Below the pieces are notes generated by a model. It saw only the letters and a program-made list of their open reading frames with translations. It was not told the origin of the DNA and made no database searches. From NCBI RefSeq assembly GCF_027706745.1, contig NZ_JAQFWP010000030.1, positions 1 to 64,000 on the forward strand: a stretch of DNA of 64,000 nucleotides, read 5' to 3'. This DNA is from Nocardiopsis suaedae (GTDB lineage Bacteria > Actinomycetota > Actinomycetes > Streptosporangiales > Streptosporangiaceae). Every line of letters begins with the position of its first letter. The stretch's first letter is position 1. A program made the position numbers and the translations under genes. This document shows, one piece after another, positions 8,302-17,156 of the stretch.

Positions 8302-9300
8302 ATGTCCGTCATCACCTACCGCCAGGCCCTGCGCGACACCCTGCGCGCCGAGATGCTCCGCGACGAGAACGTCTTCGTCATGGGCGAGGAGATCGGCGTC
8401 TTCGAGGGGTCCTACAAGATCACCGAGGGGCTGCTCAAGGAGTTCGGCGAGAAGCGCGTCCGGGACACCCCCATCGCCGAGGAGGGCTTCGTCGGCGCCG
8501 CCGTGGGCTCGGCGATGCTGGGGCTGCGCCCGGTCGTCGAGCTCATGACGATCAACTTCTCCCTCATCGCGATCGACCAGATCGTGAACCACGCCGCCAA
8601 GGTCTACGGCATGTTCGGCGGCCAGACCCCCGTGCCGATGGTCATCCGCACCCCCGGGGGCGGCGGCCAGCAGCTCGGGGCGACGCACTCGCAGAACATC
8701 GAGCTGTACTACTCCTTCGTCCCCGGCCTGAAGGTGCTGGCCCCCAGCACCCCGGCCGACGCGGCCTCCATGTTCCGCGCCGCGGTCCGCGACGACGACC
8801 CGGTGCTGTTCCTGGAGAACCTCGGCCTGTACAACACCAAGGGCGAGGTGCCCGAGGGCGACGAGAGCGTCGCCGAGATCGGCAGGGCCAAGGTCACCCG
8901 CGAGGGCACCGACATCACCCTCATCGGCTACTCCCGCATGGCCATGGTGGCCGGGCAGGTCGCCGAGCGGCTGGCCGAGCAGGGCATCAGCGTCGAGGTG
9001 GTGGACCTGCGCAGCCTGCGCCCGCTGGACCGGGAGACCGTGGTCGAGTCGGTCCGCAAGACCAGCTGCGCGGTCATCTGCGAGGACGACTGGCTCACCT
9101 ACGGCATCGGCGCCGAGATCGCGGCCTCCATCCAGGAGGGGGCGTTCGACTACCTGGACGCCCCGGTGCGCCGCGTCGCCATGGCGGAGGTCCCCATGCC
9201 CTACGCCAAGCCGCTGGAGACCGCCGCCCTGCCGTCGGTCGAGTCGATCACCACCGCCGTCAAGGAGACCCTGGACGCCGTCGGCCGGCGCGTGGGTTGA
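8302..9300 (+). CDS. pdhB: Pyruvate/2-oxoacid dehydrogenase E1 component, beta subunit
   Basis: A 332-residue E1-beta subunit, the usual length. It has the conserved FVMGEEIGVFEGSYKITEGL start, the thiamine-activating Glu in that region, PIAEEGFVGAAVGSAMLG, and QTPVPMVIRTPGGGGQQLGA. The C-terminal transketolase-like half includes EVVDLRSLRPLD. It pairs with PdhA to form the alpha2-beta2 E1 enzyme. The start ATG at 8302 follows GGAGAGCGGGAC. The next gene starts 13 bp downstream, so pdhA-pdhB-pdhC form a single operon. Confidence 0.93.
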   Translation: MSVITYRQALRDTLRAEMLRDENVFVMGEEIGVFEGSYKITEGLLKEFGEKRVRDTPIAEEGFVGAAVGSAMLGLRPVVELMTINFSLIAIDQIVNHAAKVYGMFGGQTPVPMVIRTPGGGGQQLGATHSQNIELYYSFVPGLKVLAPSTPADAASMFRAAVRDDDPVLFLENLGLYNTKGEVPEGDESVAEIGRAKVTREGTDITLIGYSRMAMVAGQVAERLAEQGISVEVVDLRSLRPLDRETVVESVRKTSCAVICEDDWLTYGIGAEIAASIQEGAFDYLDAPVRRVAMAEVPMPYAKPLETAALPSVESITTAVKETLDAVGRRVG

Positions 9301-9313
9301 GGGGAAAGCACTG

Positions 9314-10591
9314 ATGTCCGAGATCTACATGCCGCGCCTCTCCGACACCATGGAGGAAGGCGTCATCAGCTCCTGGGCCAAGAACGTCGGCGACAAGGTC
9401 GCCTCCGGCGATGTGCTGGTGGAGATCGAGACCGACAAGGCCGTCATGGAGTACGAGGCCTACGAGGACGGCTACCTCGTCAAACAGTTCGTGTCGGCCG
9501 GTGACACGGTGCCGATCGGCGCCGTGATCGGCTTCATCGGCGAGACGCCGGACGCCGAGGCCCCCGAGCCCGGCGGCGCCCCCGCGGCCCCCGCCGCCTC
9601 CGAGCCCGAGGCCGCCCCGGCCGAGGAGAAGGCGGCCGAGCCCGCGCCGGCCCCGGCCGCCGGGGAGGGCGCCGCCGGTGCGGAGGGCCCAGCGCGTCCG
9701 CGCACCTCTCCGCTCGCGCGCCGCCTGGCCAAGGAGTACGGCCTGGACATCGACGCGATCGAGGGCAGCGGGCCCAAGGGGCGCATCGTCCGCGCCGACG
9801 TGGAGGCCGCCCGCGACCGCGCCGCCTCCGGCGCCCCGGAGGCGGCGGCCGCCGCTCCGGCCGCCGCGGCCCCGGCCGCACAGGCGGGTTCCGAGGACCC
9901 GCGCGCGTCGGAGGAGCTCAAGGTCAGCCAGATGCGCAAGACCATCGCGCGCCGCATGGCCGAGAGCAAGCAGGAGGCGCCGCACTTCTACCTGCGCCGC
10001 ACCATCGACGCCGAGCCGCTGAAGGCCTTCCGCGCCCAGATCAACGAGCAGCTCGCCGACACCGGCGTCAAGGTCAGCTTCAACGACCTGATCGTCAAGG
10101 CGGCGGCCACCACGCTGTCCGCCCACCCGGAGGTCAACCGCTCCTGGGAGGACGGTCGGCTGCTGCAGCACCACCGCGTCAACGTCGGGGTCGCGGTGGC
10201 GATCGACGAGGGCCTGGTCGTCCCGGTGCTGCACGGCACCGACAAGGCCACGCTCTCCGACATCTCCACCCGCACCCGGGAGCTGGCGGGCAAGGCGCGC
10301 GACGGCAAGCTCAAGCCGCAGGACATGAGCGGCGGCACGTTCAGCGTCAGCAACCTGGGCATGTTCGGGATCGACAGCTTCTCGGCGGTGATCAACACCC
10401 CCGAGTCGGCGATCCTGGCGGTGGGCGCCATGAAGCCCACGCCGGTGGTGCACGAGGGCGAGGTCGCCGTGCGCAACACCATCGCGCTGGAGCTGTCGGT
10501 GGACCACCGGGCGGTGGACGGCGCCGTGGGCGCCGCCTTCCTGAAGGACCTCGCCGAGGTCCTGGAGAGCCCGATGCGGATCATCCTGTAG
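9314..10591 (+). CDS. pdhC: Dihydrolipoyl acyltransferase E2 component
   Basis: A 425-residue acyltransferase. One lipoyl domain occupies residues 1-78, with the lipoylated Lys42 in EIETDKAVMEY. An Ala/Pro/Glu linker follows, then a peripheral-subunit-binding domain at about 129-165 (PLARRLAKEYGLDIDAIEGS). A second Ala-rich linker leads to the catalytic domain, which ends with the active-site HRAVDG at about 398-403. It transfers the acyl group from E1 to CoA and forms the core of the complex. No E3 gene is in the cluster, so dihydrolipoamide dehydrogenase must be encoded elsewhere. Confidence 0.93.
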   Translation: MSEIYMPRLSDTMEEGVISSWAKNVGDKVASGDVLVEIETDKAVMEYEAYEDGYLVKQFVSAGDTVPIGAVIGFIGETPDAEAPEPGGAPAAPAASEPEAAPAEEKAAEPAPAPAAGEGAAGAEGPARPRTSPLARRLAKEYGLDIDAIEGSGPKGRIVRADVEAARDRAASGAPEAAAAAPAAAAPAAQAGSEDPRASEELKVSQMRKTIARRMAESKQEAPHFYLRRTIDAEPLKAFRAQINEQLADTGVKVSFNDLIVKAAATTLSAHPEVNRSWEDGRLLQHHRVNVGVAVAIDEGLVVPVLHGTDKATLSDISTRTRELAGKARDGKLKPQDMSGGTFSVSNLGMFGIDSFSAVINTPESAILAVGAMKPTPVVHEGEVAVRNTIALELSVDHRAVDGAVGAAFLKDLAEVLESPMRIIL

Positions 10592-10618
10592 CGGACGCTC
10601 CTGCGCACACCGCGGCAG

Positions 10619-10658
10619 CGGGGCGCCCCGGCCGGTCCTGTCCGGCGGGGGCGCCCCG
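10619..10658 (+). terminator. Hairpin after the pdh operon
   Basis: A 17-bp stem with one mismatch around the loop TCCTGT, 28 bp after the pdhC stop. It begins CGGGGCGCC and has no U-tract. Confidence 0.55.
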
Positions 10659-10834
10659 TCGGCGTCTCCGGGGCGCGCCGGCCCGGTGCACGGCGGCGGG
10701 GCGCCGGGGCGGGCGCCGCGCCGCCGGGAGGAAAAACCCTCGACCGCCGCGGGGAAACGGGGCACAGTGGCGGCGGGTGGGCCCTCCGCGGTCCCCCCCT
10801 CGACCACGGCCCCGACCCGGAAGCACCCCACGAC

Positions 10835-11452
10835 ATGACCGACCCGTCCGCACCGGCCACGGGCGCCGCCCCGGTCCGCCCCGCGACCGAGGCCGACCTC
10901 CCGGCCATCGCCGACACCCTGGCCGACGCGTTCGCCGACTACCCGTGGACCCGGTGGGCGGTCCCCGCCGACGGGTACGCCGAACGCCTGCGCGCCCTGC
11001 AGCTCTACTTCGCCGAGCGCATCGGCCTGCCCTACGGCCGGGTGTGGACCACCGCGGACCACGCGGCCGCCTCGGTGTGGACCGTCCCCGACACCGAGAT
11101 CCCGGCGGACCTGTTCACCTCCCCCGAGCTGGCCGCGCTCTACGGCGACCGGCTGCCCGAGGTGGGCCGGGCCGACGCGCTGCTCGAAGCGCACCGGCCG
11201 CACCGCCCGTGCTGGTTCCTCGCCACGGTCGGGGTGCGCCGGGACCGCCAGGGCGAGGGGCTGGGGCGCGCCGTCGTCGAGCCCGGCCTCCACGCCGCCG
11301 ACGCCGCGGGAGCGCCGGTCTTCCTGGAGACCGCCACCGCCGACAACGTCCGCATCTACCGCCGTCTGGGCTTCGAGGTGACGGCCGAGGTCGACCTCCC
11401 CGGCGGCGCCCCGACCACCTGGTGCATGGAGCGTGGGCCCGGTTCCACGTGA
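10835..11452 (+). CDS. GNAT family N-acetyltransferase
   Basis: A 205-residue GNAT protein. The acetyl-CoA motif GVRRDRQGEGLGRAVVEP lies at about residues 134-151, and the later NVRIYRRLGFEV segment matches the usual Y-x-x-x-G-F end of the fold. The N-terminal half (FADYPWTRWAVPADGY) resembles GNATs related to aminoglycoside or puromycin acetyltransferases, but the substrate is unknown. The start ATG at 10835 lacks a strong ribosome site. Confidence 0.82.
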   Translation: MTDPSAPATGAAPVRPATEADLPAIADTLADAFADYPWTRWAVPADGYAERLRALQLYFAERIGLPYGRVWTTADHAAASVWTVPDTEIPADLFTSPELAALYGDRLPEVGRADALLEAHRPHRPCWFLATVGVRRDRQGEGLGRAVVEPGLHAADAAGAPVFLETATADNVRIYRRLGFEVTAEVDLPGGAPTTWCMERGPGST

Positions 11453-11700
11453 AACACCCGATACGGGCGCCCGGCCGCGCCCGGCGCCGGGCCCTCCCCC
11501 ACGCGCCGACGGGGGCCGCGCCCGCCCCCGCGCCGCACACGCCCCGGCCCCGCTCGATGCGGGCGGGGCCGCCACCGTGCGCCCCCGGTCCCGCGCAACA
11601 GGTGGCGCGGGGGCCGCGGATGCGCGATGGTGGTCAGCGGCGGGGTGGACGCGTGGCCGCGCCCCCGCAGCACACCATGCCGACCAGGAGAGACCGGACC

Positions 11701-12213
11701 ATGCCGACCGTCTTCCCCCCACCCGGACCGGCCGCCCCGGCCGTGGAGGCCGCCGCCATCGTTCCCGGACCGGACTGGACCCTCACCTTCGTGCTGTGCG
11801 CCAGCGGACCGCAGGCCGGGCACTGGACCCTGCCCGGCGGCCGCACCGCCCCCGGGGAGAGCGCCGAGCAGGCCGCCCGGCGCGCCGCCGAGGAGGGCGC
11901 CGGACTGCGGACGGGCCCACTCGCCCCCACCGGGCTCTACGAGGTCCGGGGCGGCGACGGCGGCACCGGCGACCACCGGCACCTGCACGTCTTCCGCGCC
12001 CTGCAGCCCTACCCGGTGCCCGAGGGCTTCGACCCGGGCGAGGCGGGGGGCGTGGGCCAGGTGCACCCGCGCGACGTGCTGCCCCACCCCGCCCACATGC
12101 GGGTGCTCAACGACGCCGGGCTCGCCGACTACGACGAGGCGCTGGTGCGCCGCCTGATGCTGGCCGACGGGGTGCTCATGCGCCGCCTGGACGGCGACCC
12201 TCCGCCTGCGTGA
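11701..12213 (+). CDS. Nudix-fold protein with degenerate Nudix box
   Basis: A 170-residue protein with the Nudix core: WTLPGGRTAPGESAEQAARR, then AAEEGAGL. Against GX5EX7REUXEEXGU, the first Glu and one Glu of the EE pair are kept. The RE glutamate is Ala and the second Glu of EE is Gly, so metal binding may be impaired. It could be a weak hydrolase or a binding-only domain. The ATG at 11701 is preferred over 11677 because AGGAG at 11686-11690 precedes it, though with 10-base spacing. The 3' end overlaps the convergent oxidoreductase gene by 38 bp. Confidence 0.75.
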   Translation: MPTVFPPPGPAAPAVEAAAIVPGPDWTLTFVLCASGPQAGHWTLPGGRTAPGESAEQAARRAAEEGAGLRTGPLAPTGLYEVRGGDGGTGDHRHLHVFRALQPYPVPEGFDPGEAGGVGQVHPRDVLPHPAHMRVLNDAGLADYDEALVRRLMLADGVLMRRLDGDPPPA

Positions 12214-13105
12214 CGATCCGCTCGCACAGCTCGTGCGTGCGCAGGGCGTCCCGCGCGTCCAGCGGGGCGCCCGCGGCCACCGCCTCCAGGAAGGCCGTGC
12301 AGATCTGCTCGATGCCGCGCTGGCGCGCCACCGGCGTCCAGTCGCCCCGCCGCTCGGTGCGCAGCGCCCCGGCGTGCTCGACCGTCTCGCCCAGGCCGAC
12401 GACGGTGAGCTTGCCGCCGTCCCCGGACACCTCCAGCCGCTCCTCCTTGGCACCGGAGACGCGGTTCATGGCGCCGATGGCCGTCCAGCCGCGCCCGGCC
12501 AGGCGCAGCACCACGTGCTCCAGCGAGCCGCCGCGCACCCGGGCGTCGACCGACACGTCGGCGGCCTCCAGGGCCTCGGCGCCGCCGGGGGCGAGGAAGC
12601 GCAGCGTGTCGACGACGTGGATGAAGTCGTCGAAGACCACCCGGCGCGGGGCGTCCGGGCGGTCCTGCTGGTTCTTCTGCAGGATGACCAGGTCGCGCGG
12701 GCGCTCCCGGGCGGCGGCGTACCCGGGCGCGTAGCGGCGGTTGAAGCCCACCATCAGCCCCACCCCGGCGCGCTCGGCGCGGGCGACGATCCGCTCGGCG
12801 GCCTCCAGCTCGGGGGCGAGCGGCTTGTCCACATAGGTGGGGACGCCCGCGTCGATGAGCGTCTCCAGCAGCTCGGCGTGGGCGCCGGTCGCGGCGTGCA
12901 CGAACGCCGCCTCGGGCGGCCGGCGCAGCAGGGCGCCCAGGTCGGTGAAGCAGTCCCGGTCGGGGACGCGGTAGGCGGCCGCGGTCTCGGCCAGCCGCTC
13001 CGGCGAACGGGTCATGAGCACCGGCTCCACGCCGGGGCGGACGGCCAGGGTCGGCAGGTACGCCTTTCGGGCGATGTCGCCGAGTCCGATGATGGCTACT
13101 CTCAT
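12176..13105 (-). CDS. Gfo/Idh/MocA family NAD(P)-dependent oxidoreductase
   Basis: A 309-residue oxidoreductase. The Rossmann motif AIIGLGDIARKAYLP is at residues 4-18. The YVDKPLAPELEAAERI segment has the conserved Lys-Pro (EKP/DKP motif) that contacts cofactor and substrate, and FNRRYAPGY follows. The C-terminal alpha/beta domain (about 125-300) includes FDDFIHVVDTLRFLAPGG, with the catalytic-type Asp and His. The family usually oxidises or reduces sugars or inositols, and the substrate is not clear. The start at 13105 gives MRVAIIG directly; upstream in-frame codons lack coding character. It overlaps the Nudix gene tail to tail. Confidence 0.88.
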   Translation of the reverse strand: MRVAIIGLGDIARKAYLPTLAVRPGVEPVLMTRSPERLAETAAAYRVPDRDCFTDLGALLRRPPEAAFVHAATGAHAELLETLIDAGVPTYVDKPLAPELEAAERIVARAERAGVGLMVGFNRRYAPGYAAARERPRDLVILQKNQQDRPDAPRRVVFDDFIHVVDTLRFLAPGGAEALEAADVSVDARVRGGSLEHVVLRLAGRGWTAIGAMNRVSGAKEERLEVSGDGGKLTVVGLGETVEHAGALRTERRGDWTPVARQRGIEQICTAFLEAVAAGAPLDARDALRTHELCERIVTQAEGRRPGGA

Positions 13106-13151
13106 CCGCCGAAGGCTACCCGCGCCCGTGCACGGACATGGAAGGACCCGC

Positions 13152-13760
13152 ATGGACGCCCATCCGCGCCGCCCGGTGCCCGCAGGGGCCGCCTGGGGCC
13201 TGTTCGTCGGCTGGGCCCTGCACGACGCCGAGGAGCCGGCCACCCTGCCCGGCTGGGCGCGGCGCGCCCGCCCCCGGCTCACCGCCGCCCTGCCCTGGGT
13301 GCCGGAGCGGGTGTGGGACCGGCTCACCCTCGACCGGGACCACACCGCCGGGGCGCTCGCGGTCATGGGGGCGGTCATGCCCGCGGCCTCCGCCGACGGC
13401 GCCCGCACCGGCGGCCGCAGCGCCTTCTACCGGACCGCCTTGGCCGGGTTCGGCCCGCACGCCCTCACCCACGTGGCGGCGTCGGCGGCGCTGCGCACCT
13501 ACACGCCCGGGGTGGTGACGGCCCCGCTCGTGGTCGCCCCCTTCGCCGTGTGGGCCCACCGCCGCCTGAAGGAGGCCGGGGTGCCCCCGGCCGAGGGGGC
13601 CGCGGCGTGGGCCCTGCCCCTGTTCCCGGCCACCGCGGCGGCCGCCCACGGGCTGGCGCCCGCGGTGCTGCGCCTGGCCCGTGGCCGGCGCGGCGCGGAC
13701 CGCAGGGGGCCGCACCGCGCCGTCAGCGCTCCGCGGCCAGCAGGCTCCGGGCGCGCATGA
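13152..13760 (+). CDS. HXXEE domain membrane protein
   Basis: A 202-residue protein with the signature GWALHDAEEPATLPGWARRA at about residues 18-37, the HxxEE motif that names this family. Hydrophobic stretches near 64-80, 100-110, 125-140 and 157-175 suggest several membrane segments. The biochemical role of the family is not established. ATG at 13152 is preceded by GAAGGA at 13141-13146. The gene starts 46 bp from the divergent oxidoreductase start and overlaps the convergent NADAR gene by 38 bp. Confidence 0.75.
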   Translation: MDAHPRRPVPAGAAWGLFVGWALHDAEEPATLPGWARRARPRLTAALPWVPERVWDRLTLDRDHTAGALAVMGAVMPAASADGARTGGRSAFYRTALAGFGPHALTHVAASAALRTYTPGVVTAPLVVAPFAVWAHRRLKEAGVPPAEGAAAWALPLFPATAAAAHGLAPAVLRLARGRRGADRRGPHRAVSAPRPAGSGRA

Positions 13761-14304
13761 GGGCGAAGCCGAGCAGGTTCTCGCCCTTCCACCGGCCGGG
13801 GTCGAGGGCGCGTTCATCGCTTTCGGCCAGGCCGATCCCCCAGATGCGGTCCCTGGGGCTCGCCTCCACGAGGATCCGCTCGCCGGTGCCCAGAAGGAAG
13901 CCGCCCAGGCCGGGGTTCTGGCGGAACTTCTCGACCGAGCCGCGCACGACGAGGTCGAAGCGGTGTGCCCGCCACACGTCCTCGTCGAAGCCGGACACCT
14001 CGCGCCCGACGTGCTTCGCCCCGCCCGGGGTGCCCGCCTCCAGGACGCGGGCGGCGGCCCGGTCGTCGCCGAACAGGCGCGCCTTGCCCGCCATCATCCA
14101 GTGCTCGGCCGTCGCGTAGTGCTCGCCGTCCACGTCGAACCCGGCCGGCCACCACTGGCTCAGGCACCCCTTGCCGATCGAGCCGTCGCGCGCGGGGGCG
14201 TGCCCCCAGAAGAAGAGGAACCTCAGCCGCTCGCCCCGGGCGGACGCCTCCGCCAGCGACCCGCGCGTGACCGTGTCTCCCGTGGCGTCCCGCTGCTCCG
14301 CCAT
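13723..14304 (-). CDS. NADAR family protein (YbiA-like N-glycosidase)
   Basis: A 193-residue NADAR domain protein. It contains LRFLFFWGHAP, CLSQWWPAGFDVDGEHYATA with the conserved EHWMMAGKARLFGDD, and the closing NPGLGGFLLGTGERILVEAS followed by DRIWGIGL. YbiA/RibX-type NADAR proteins cleave the N-glycosidic bond of early riboflavin intermediates, and others remove ADP-ribose adducts. Which role applies here is not visible. The start at 14304 (MAEQRD) is chosen because the 59 upstream in-frame residues lack family similarity. Confidence 0.85.
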   Translation of the reverse strand: MAEQRDATGDTVTRGSLAEASARGERLRFLFFWGHAPARDGSIGKGCLSQWWPAGFDVDGEHYATAEHWMMAGKARLFGDDRAAARVLEAGTPGGAKHVGREVSGFDEDVWRAHRFDLVVRGSVEKFRQNPGLGGFLLGTGERILVEASPRDRIWGIGLAESDERALDPGRWKGENLLGFALMRARSLLAAER

Positions 14305-14479
14305 CGCTCCCGCCTCACACCTCTCGCCTGGACCCGGCCCCATCGTGGACCGGGCGCACCCCTCCCGCCACCCCTTTTCCCACCGTCCCCGCACCGACGT
14401 GACGATTCGTCCTAGAGTGGCCAAGTCGACTCGCGGATTCGCCTCCAATCGGCGCAAGTCCACTGCTTTACTAAGGATC

Positions 14480-16291
14480 ATGGGCGAGCGTTGGCAGGAC
14501 CGGTTCCGAGCCGGCAGGATCAGTCTTCCTTCCTGGGCCCGTGAGGCCCCTGACCGTTCCCTCTACCGCAGCAACTCCAGCGGGACGTGGGAGCTGTACA
14601 CCTGGGACCGCACCACCGGCGAGCACCGCCAGGCCACCGCGCGCGGCCAGGGGACCGAGCTCGGCGCCCTCGACCCCACCGGGGCCTGGGTGTGGTGGTT
14701 CGACGACACCGACGGGGACGAGTTCGGCGTCTGGCGGCGCCGCCCCTTCGCCGGGGGGCCGGACACCGAGGCCGCGCCCGGCCTGCCGCCGTCCTACTCG
14801 GCCGGGCTGGCGCTGGGCGCCGACGGCACCGCGCTCGTCGGGCGCTCCACCGACGAGGGCTTCAGCGTCCACCTGTGCCGCCCCGGGCAGCCCCCGGCCG
14901 AGCTGTACGTCCACCGCCAGGAGGGCTACCTCGCCTCCCGCTCCGACGACGGCACCCTGTTCGCCATCGCGCACAGCGAGCACGGCGACTCCCGCCACAC
15001 CGCCGTGCGCGTCTACCGCCTGCACGGCGCGGAGGCGGACTCCCCGCCGCGGGCCGAGGCCGTCGGCGACCTGTGGGACGGCCCCGGGCTCGCGCTGTAC
15101 CCCGGCCACTTCTCCCCCGGCGGCCGCACCCTGCTGGTCGTGCACGAGCGGCGCGGCCGCGCCGAGCCCCTGCTGTGGGACCCCGTCACCGGCGAGGAGC
15201 AGGAGGTGCGCCTCGACGGCCTGCCCGGCGACCTCTCCGCCGACTGGACCCCCGACGGCAAGCAGCTGCTCATCGTCCAGGAGCACCGCGCCCGGTCCCG
15301 CCTGCACCTGCACACCCCCGACGGCGGGCGCACCGAGCCGCTGGACACGCCCCCGGGCCTGGTCGGCGCCGCCACGGCGCGCCCCGACGGCACCGTGGAG
15401 TACTCCTGGTCCAGCTCCCAGCTCCCGCCGGTGATCCGCAACACCCGCGGCGAGACCGTGCTCACCCCGCCCGGGGCCACCGCGCCGCCGTCGGTGCCGG
15501 TGCGCGACGTCGACGTGGAGGGGCCCGGCGGCGCCGTGCACGCCCTGGTGTCCGAGCCCGAGGCCGGAACCGCCCCCTACCCCACCGTCTTCCTGGTGCA
15601 CGGCGGCCCCGAGGCCCAGGACACCGACGCCTTCTTCTCCGACGTCGCCGCCTGGGTCGACCACGGGTTCGCCGTCGTCCGGGTCAACTACCGCGGCTCC
15701 ACCGGGTACGGCAGCGCCTGGCGCAACGCCATCGAGCGCCGCGTCGGCCTCACCGAGCTGGAGGACATCACCGCCGTGCGCGACTGGGCGGTGGCCTCCG
15801 GGCTGGCCGACCCGGCCCGGCTGGTGCTGGAGGGCGCCTCCTGGGGCGGCTACCTGACCCTGCTCGGGCTGGGCGTGCGCCCCGACGACTGGTCGCTGGG
15901 CATCGCCGCGGTGCCGATCGCCGACTACCCGGCCGCCTACGCCGACGAGATGGAGGCGCTGCGCGCCTTCGACCGGTCCATGTTCGGCGGCTCCCCGGAG
16001 GAGGTCCCCGAGCGGTACGCGGCGTCCTCGCCGCTCACCTACGCCGCCGACGTGAAGGCCCCGGTCCTCGTCCTCGCCGGGGAGAACGACCCGCGCTGCC
16101 CCATCCGGCAGATCGAGAACTACGTGGGCCGCCTGCGCGAGCTGGGCAAGCCGCACGAGGTGTACCGGTTCGACGCCGGGCACGGGTCCTTCGTCGTGGA
16201 GGAGCGCATCCGGCACATGGCCGCCGAGCTCGACTTCGCGCTGAGAAGCCTCGCCGGGGTGCCGGGAGGGCCCGTACCAGGGACCGCGTAG
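14480..16291 (+). CDS. S9 family prolyl oligopeptidase-type serine peptidase
   Basis: A 603-residue enzyme. Residues 1-370 or so form a beta-propeller-like region with WD-type repeats (GTWELYTWDRTTGEHRQ and similar). The C-terminal alpha/beta-hydrolase domain has the oxyanion region VFLVHGGPEAQD and VNYRGSTGYG. The nucleophile is Ser454 in GASWGGYL, with Asp537 in AGENDPRCP and His568 in DAGHGSF. It should cleave short peptides or acyl-peptides in the cytosol; there is no signal peptide. Start ATG 14480 has AAGGA very close upstream. The next gene begins 3 bp after the stop, suggesting co-transcription. Confidence 0.9.
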   Translation: MGERWQDRFRAGRISLPSWAREAPDRSLYRSNSSGTWELYTWDRTTGEHRQATARGQGTELGALDPTGAWVWWFDDTDGDEFGVWRRRPFAGGPDTEAAPGLPPSYSAGLALGADGTALVGRSTDEGFSVHLCRPGQPPAELYVHRQEGYLASRSDDGTLFAIAHSEHGDSRHTAVRVYRLHGAEADSPPRAEAVGDLWDGPGLALYPGHFSPGGRTLLVVHERRGRAEPLLWDPVTGEEQEVRLDGLPGDLSADWTPDGKQLLIVQEHRARSRLHLHTPDGGRTEPLDTPPGLVGAATARPDGTVEYSWSSSQLPPVIRNTRGETVLTPPGATAPPSVPVRDVDVEGPGGAVHALVSEPEAGTAPYPTVFLVHGGPEAQDTDAFFSDVAAWVDHGFAVVRVNYRGSTGYGSAWRNAIERRVGLTELEDITAVRDWAVASGLADPARLVLEGASWGGYLTLLGLGVRPDDWSLGIAAVPIADYPAAYADEMEALRAFDRSMFGGSPEEVPERYAASSPLTYAADVKAPVLVLAGENDPRCPIRQIENYVGRLRELGKPHEVYRFDAGHGSFVVEERIRHMAAELDFALRSLAGVPGGPVPGTA

Positions 16292-16293
16292 CC

Positions 16294-17022
16294 GTGGAGC
16301 CGCAACCGCGCTACGTGTGGATGGCCGAGCTGCTGCGGCGGCCGATCCTGTCCGGGGAGCTGGCCCCCGGCGACCGGCTGCCCTCCCGGTCCCGCCTCGC
16401 CCGCGCCTACGACGTGAGCGAGCAGGTGTCCCGGCACGCCCTGCGCCTGCTGGTCAACGAGGGGCTGGTGGAGGCGCGGCCCGGGGCGGGCTACTTCGTG
16501 CGGACCCCGCCGGACGTGCACCGCTTCCCGCGCACCGACCGCTTCTCCGGGGCCGGGGTGGGGCCGCTGCACACCTCCGAGTACGACGTCGCCACCGAGA
16601 GGGCGTCCGGCGGCCTGGCCCGGCGCCTGGTGCTGCAGGAGGGCGCCGCCGTCTTCCGCACCCGCACCGTCGGCACGGCCGAGGGCGAGCCGGTGGCGGT
16701 GCACACCGCCTGGGAGCCCACCGCGCTCACCAGGGGCACGCTGCGCAGCCCGGTCGACGCCCCGGAGGCGGGCGTGCTCGAACGGCTGGCCGGGGTCGGC
16801 GTCGGGGTGGACCGGGTGGTCGAGGAGGTGGGGGTGCGCCCGCTGCGGGCGCCCGAGGCGGCGTCGCTGCGCCTGCCGCCGGGGCGGCCGATGCTGGTGG
16901 TCGAGCGCACCCACTACAGCCAGGGGCGCCCGGTGGAGACGTCCGACCTGGTCGGGTCGGTCGACCAGTGCCGCCTGGTGTACCGGCTGGGCCTGACGCG
17001 GCCGCGCTGGCGCCGCCCCTGA
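16294..17022 (+). CDS. GntR family regulator with UTRA domain (HutC type)
   Basis: A 242-residue regulator. The winged helix at about residues 8-75 contains GDRLPSRSRLARAYDVSEQV and HALRLLVNEGLVEAR. The C-terminal UTRA ligand domain (about 95-238) has the alternating strands RTRTVGTAEGEPVAV and the ending MLVVERTHYSQGRPVE. GTG at 16294 is preferred, with AGGGA at 16279-16283, over ATG at 16321, which would cut into the first helix. It lies almost on the stop codon of the S9 peptidase, so the two are likely co-expressed. Confidence 0.85.
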   Translation: MEPQPRYVWMAELLRRPILSGELAPGDRLPSRSRLARAYDVSEQVSRHALRLLVNEGLVEARPGAGYFVRTPPDVHRFPRTDRFSGAGVGPLHTSEYDVATERASGGLARRLVLQEGAAVFRTRTVGTAEGEPVAVHTAWEPTALTRGTLRSPVDAPEAGVLERLAGVGVGVDRVVEEVGVRPLRAPEAASLRLPPGRPMLVVERTHYSQGRPVETSDLVGSVDQCRLVYRLGLTRPRWRRP

Positions 17023-17120
17023 GGGGGCGCCCTTGAGGGGGCGCCGGCACCGGAAAGGCCGCGGAAGAGGCGTGCGCCCGGCCCGCGCGGGACGCGGCCC
17101 GGGCGCACGGTGCCCTGGTC

Positions 17121-17149
17121 CCGGCCGGACCGGTGCCCGGTCCGGCCGG
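17121..17149. terminator. Hairpin terminator between GntR and asd
   Basis: Perfect 11-bp arms CCGGCCGGACC around GGTGCCC, 7 bp beyond the minus-strand asd stop and about 100 bp after the plus-strand GntR stop. A second GC-rich stem precedes it at about 17072-17108. The pair probably ends both convergent units. Confidence 0.6.
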
Positions 17150-17156
17150 AGGGGGA

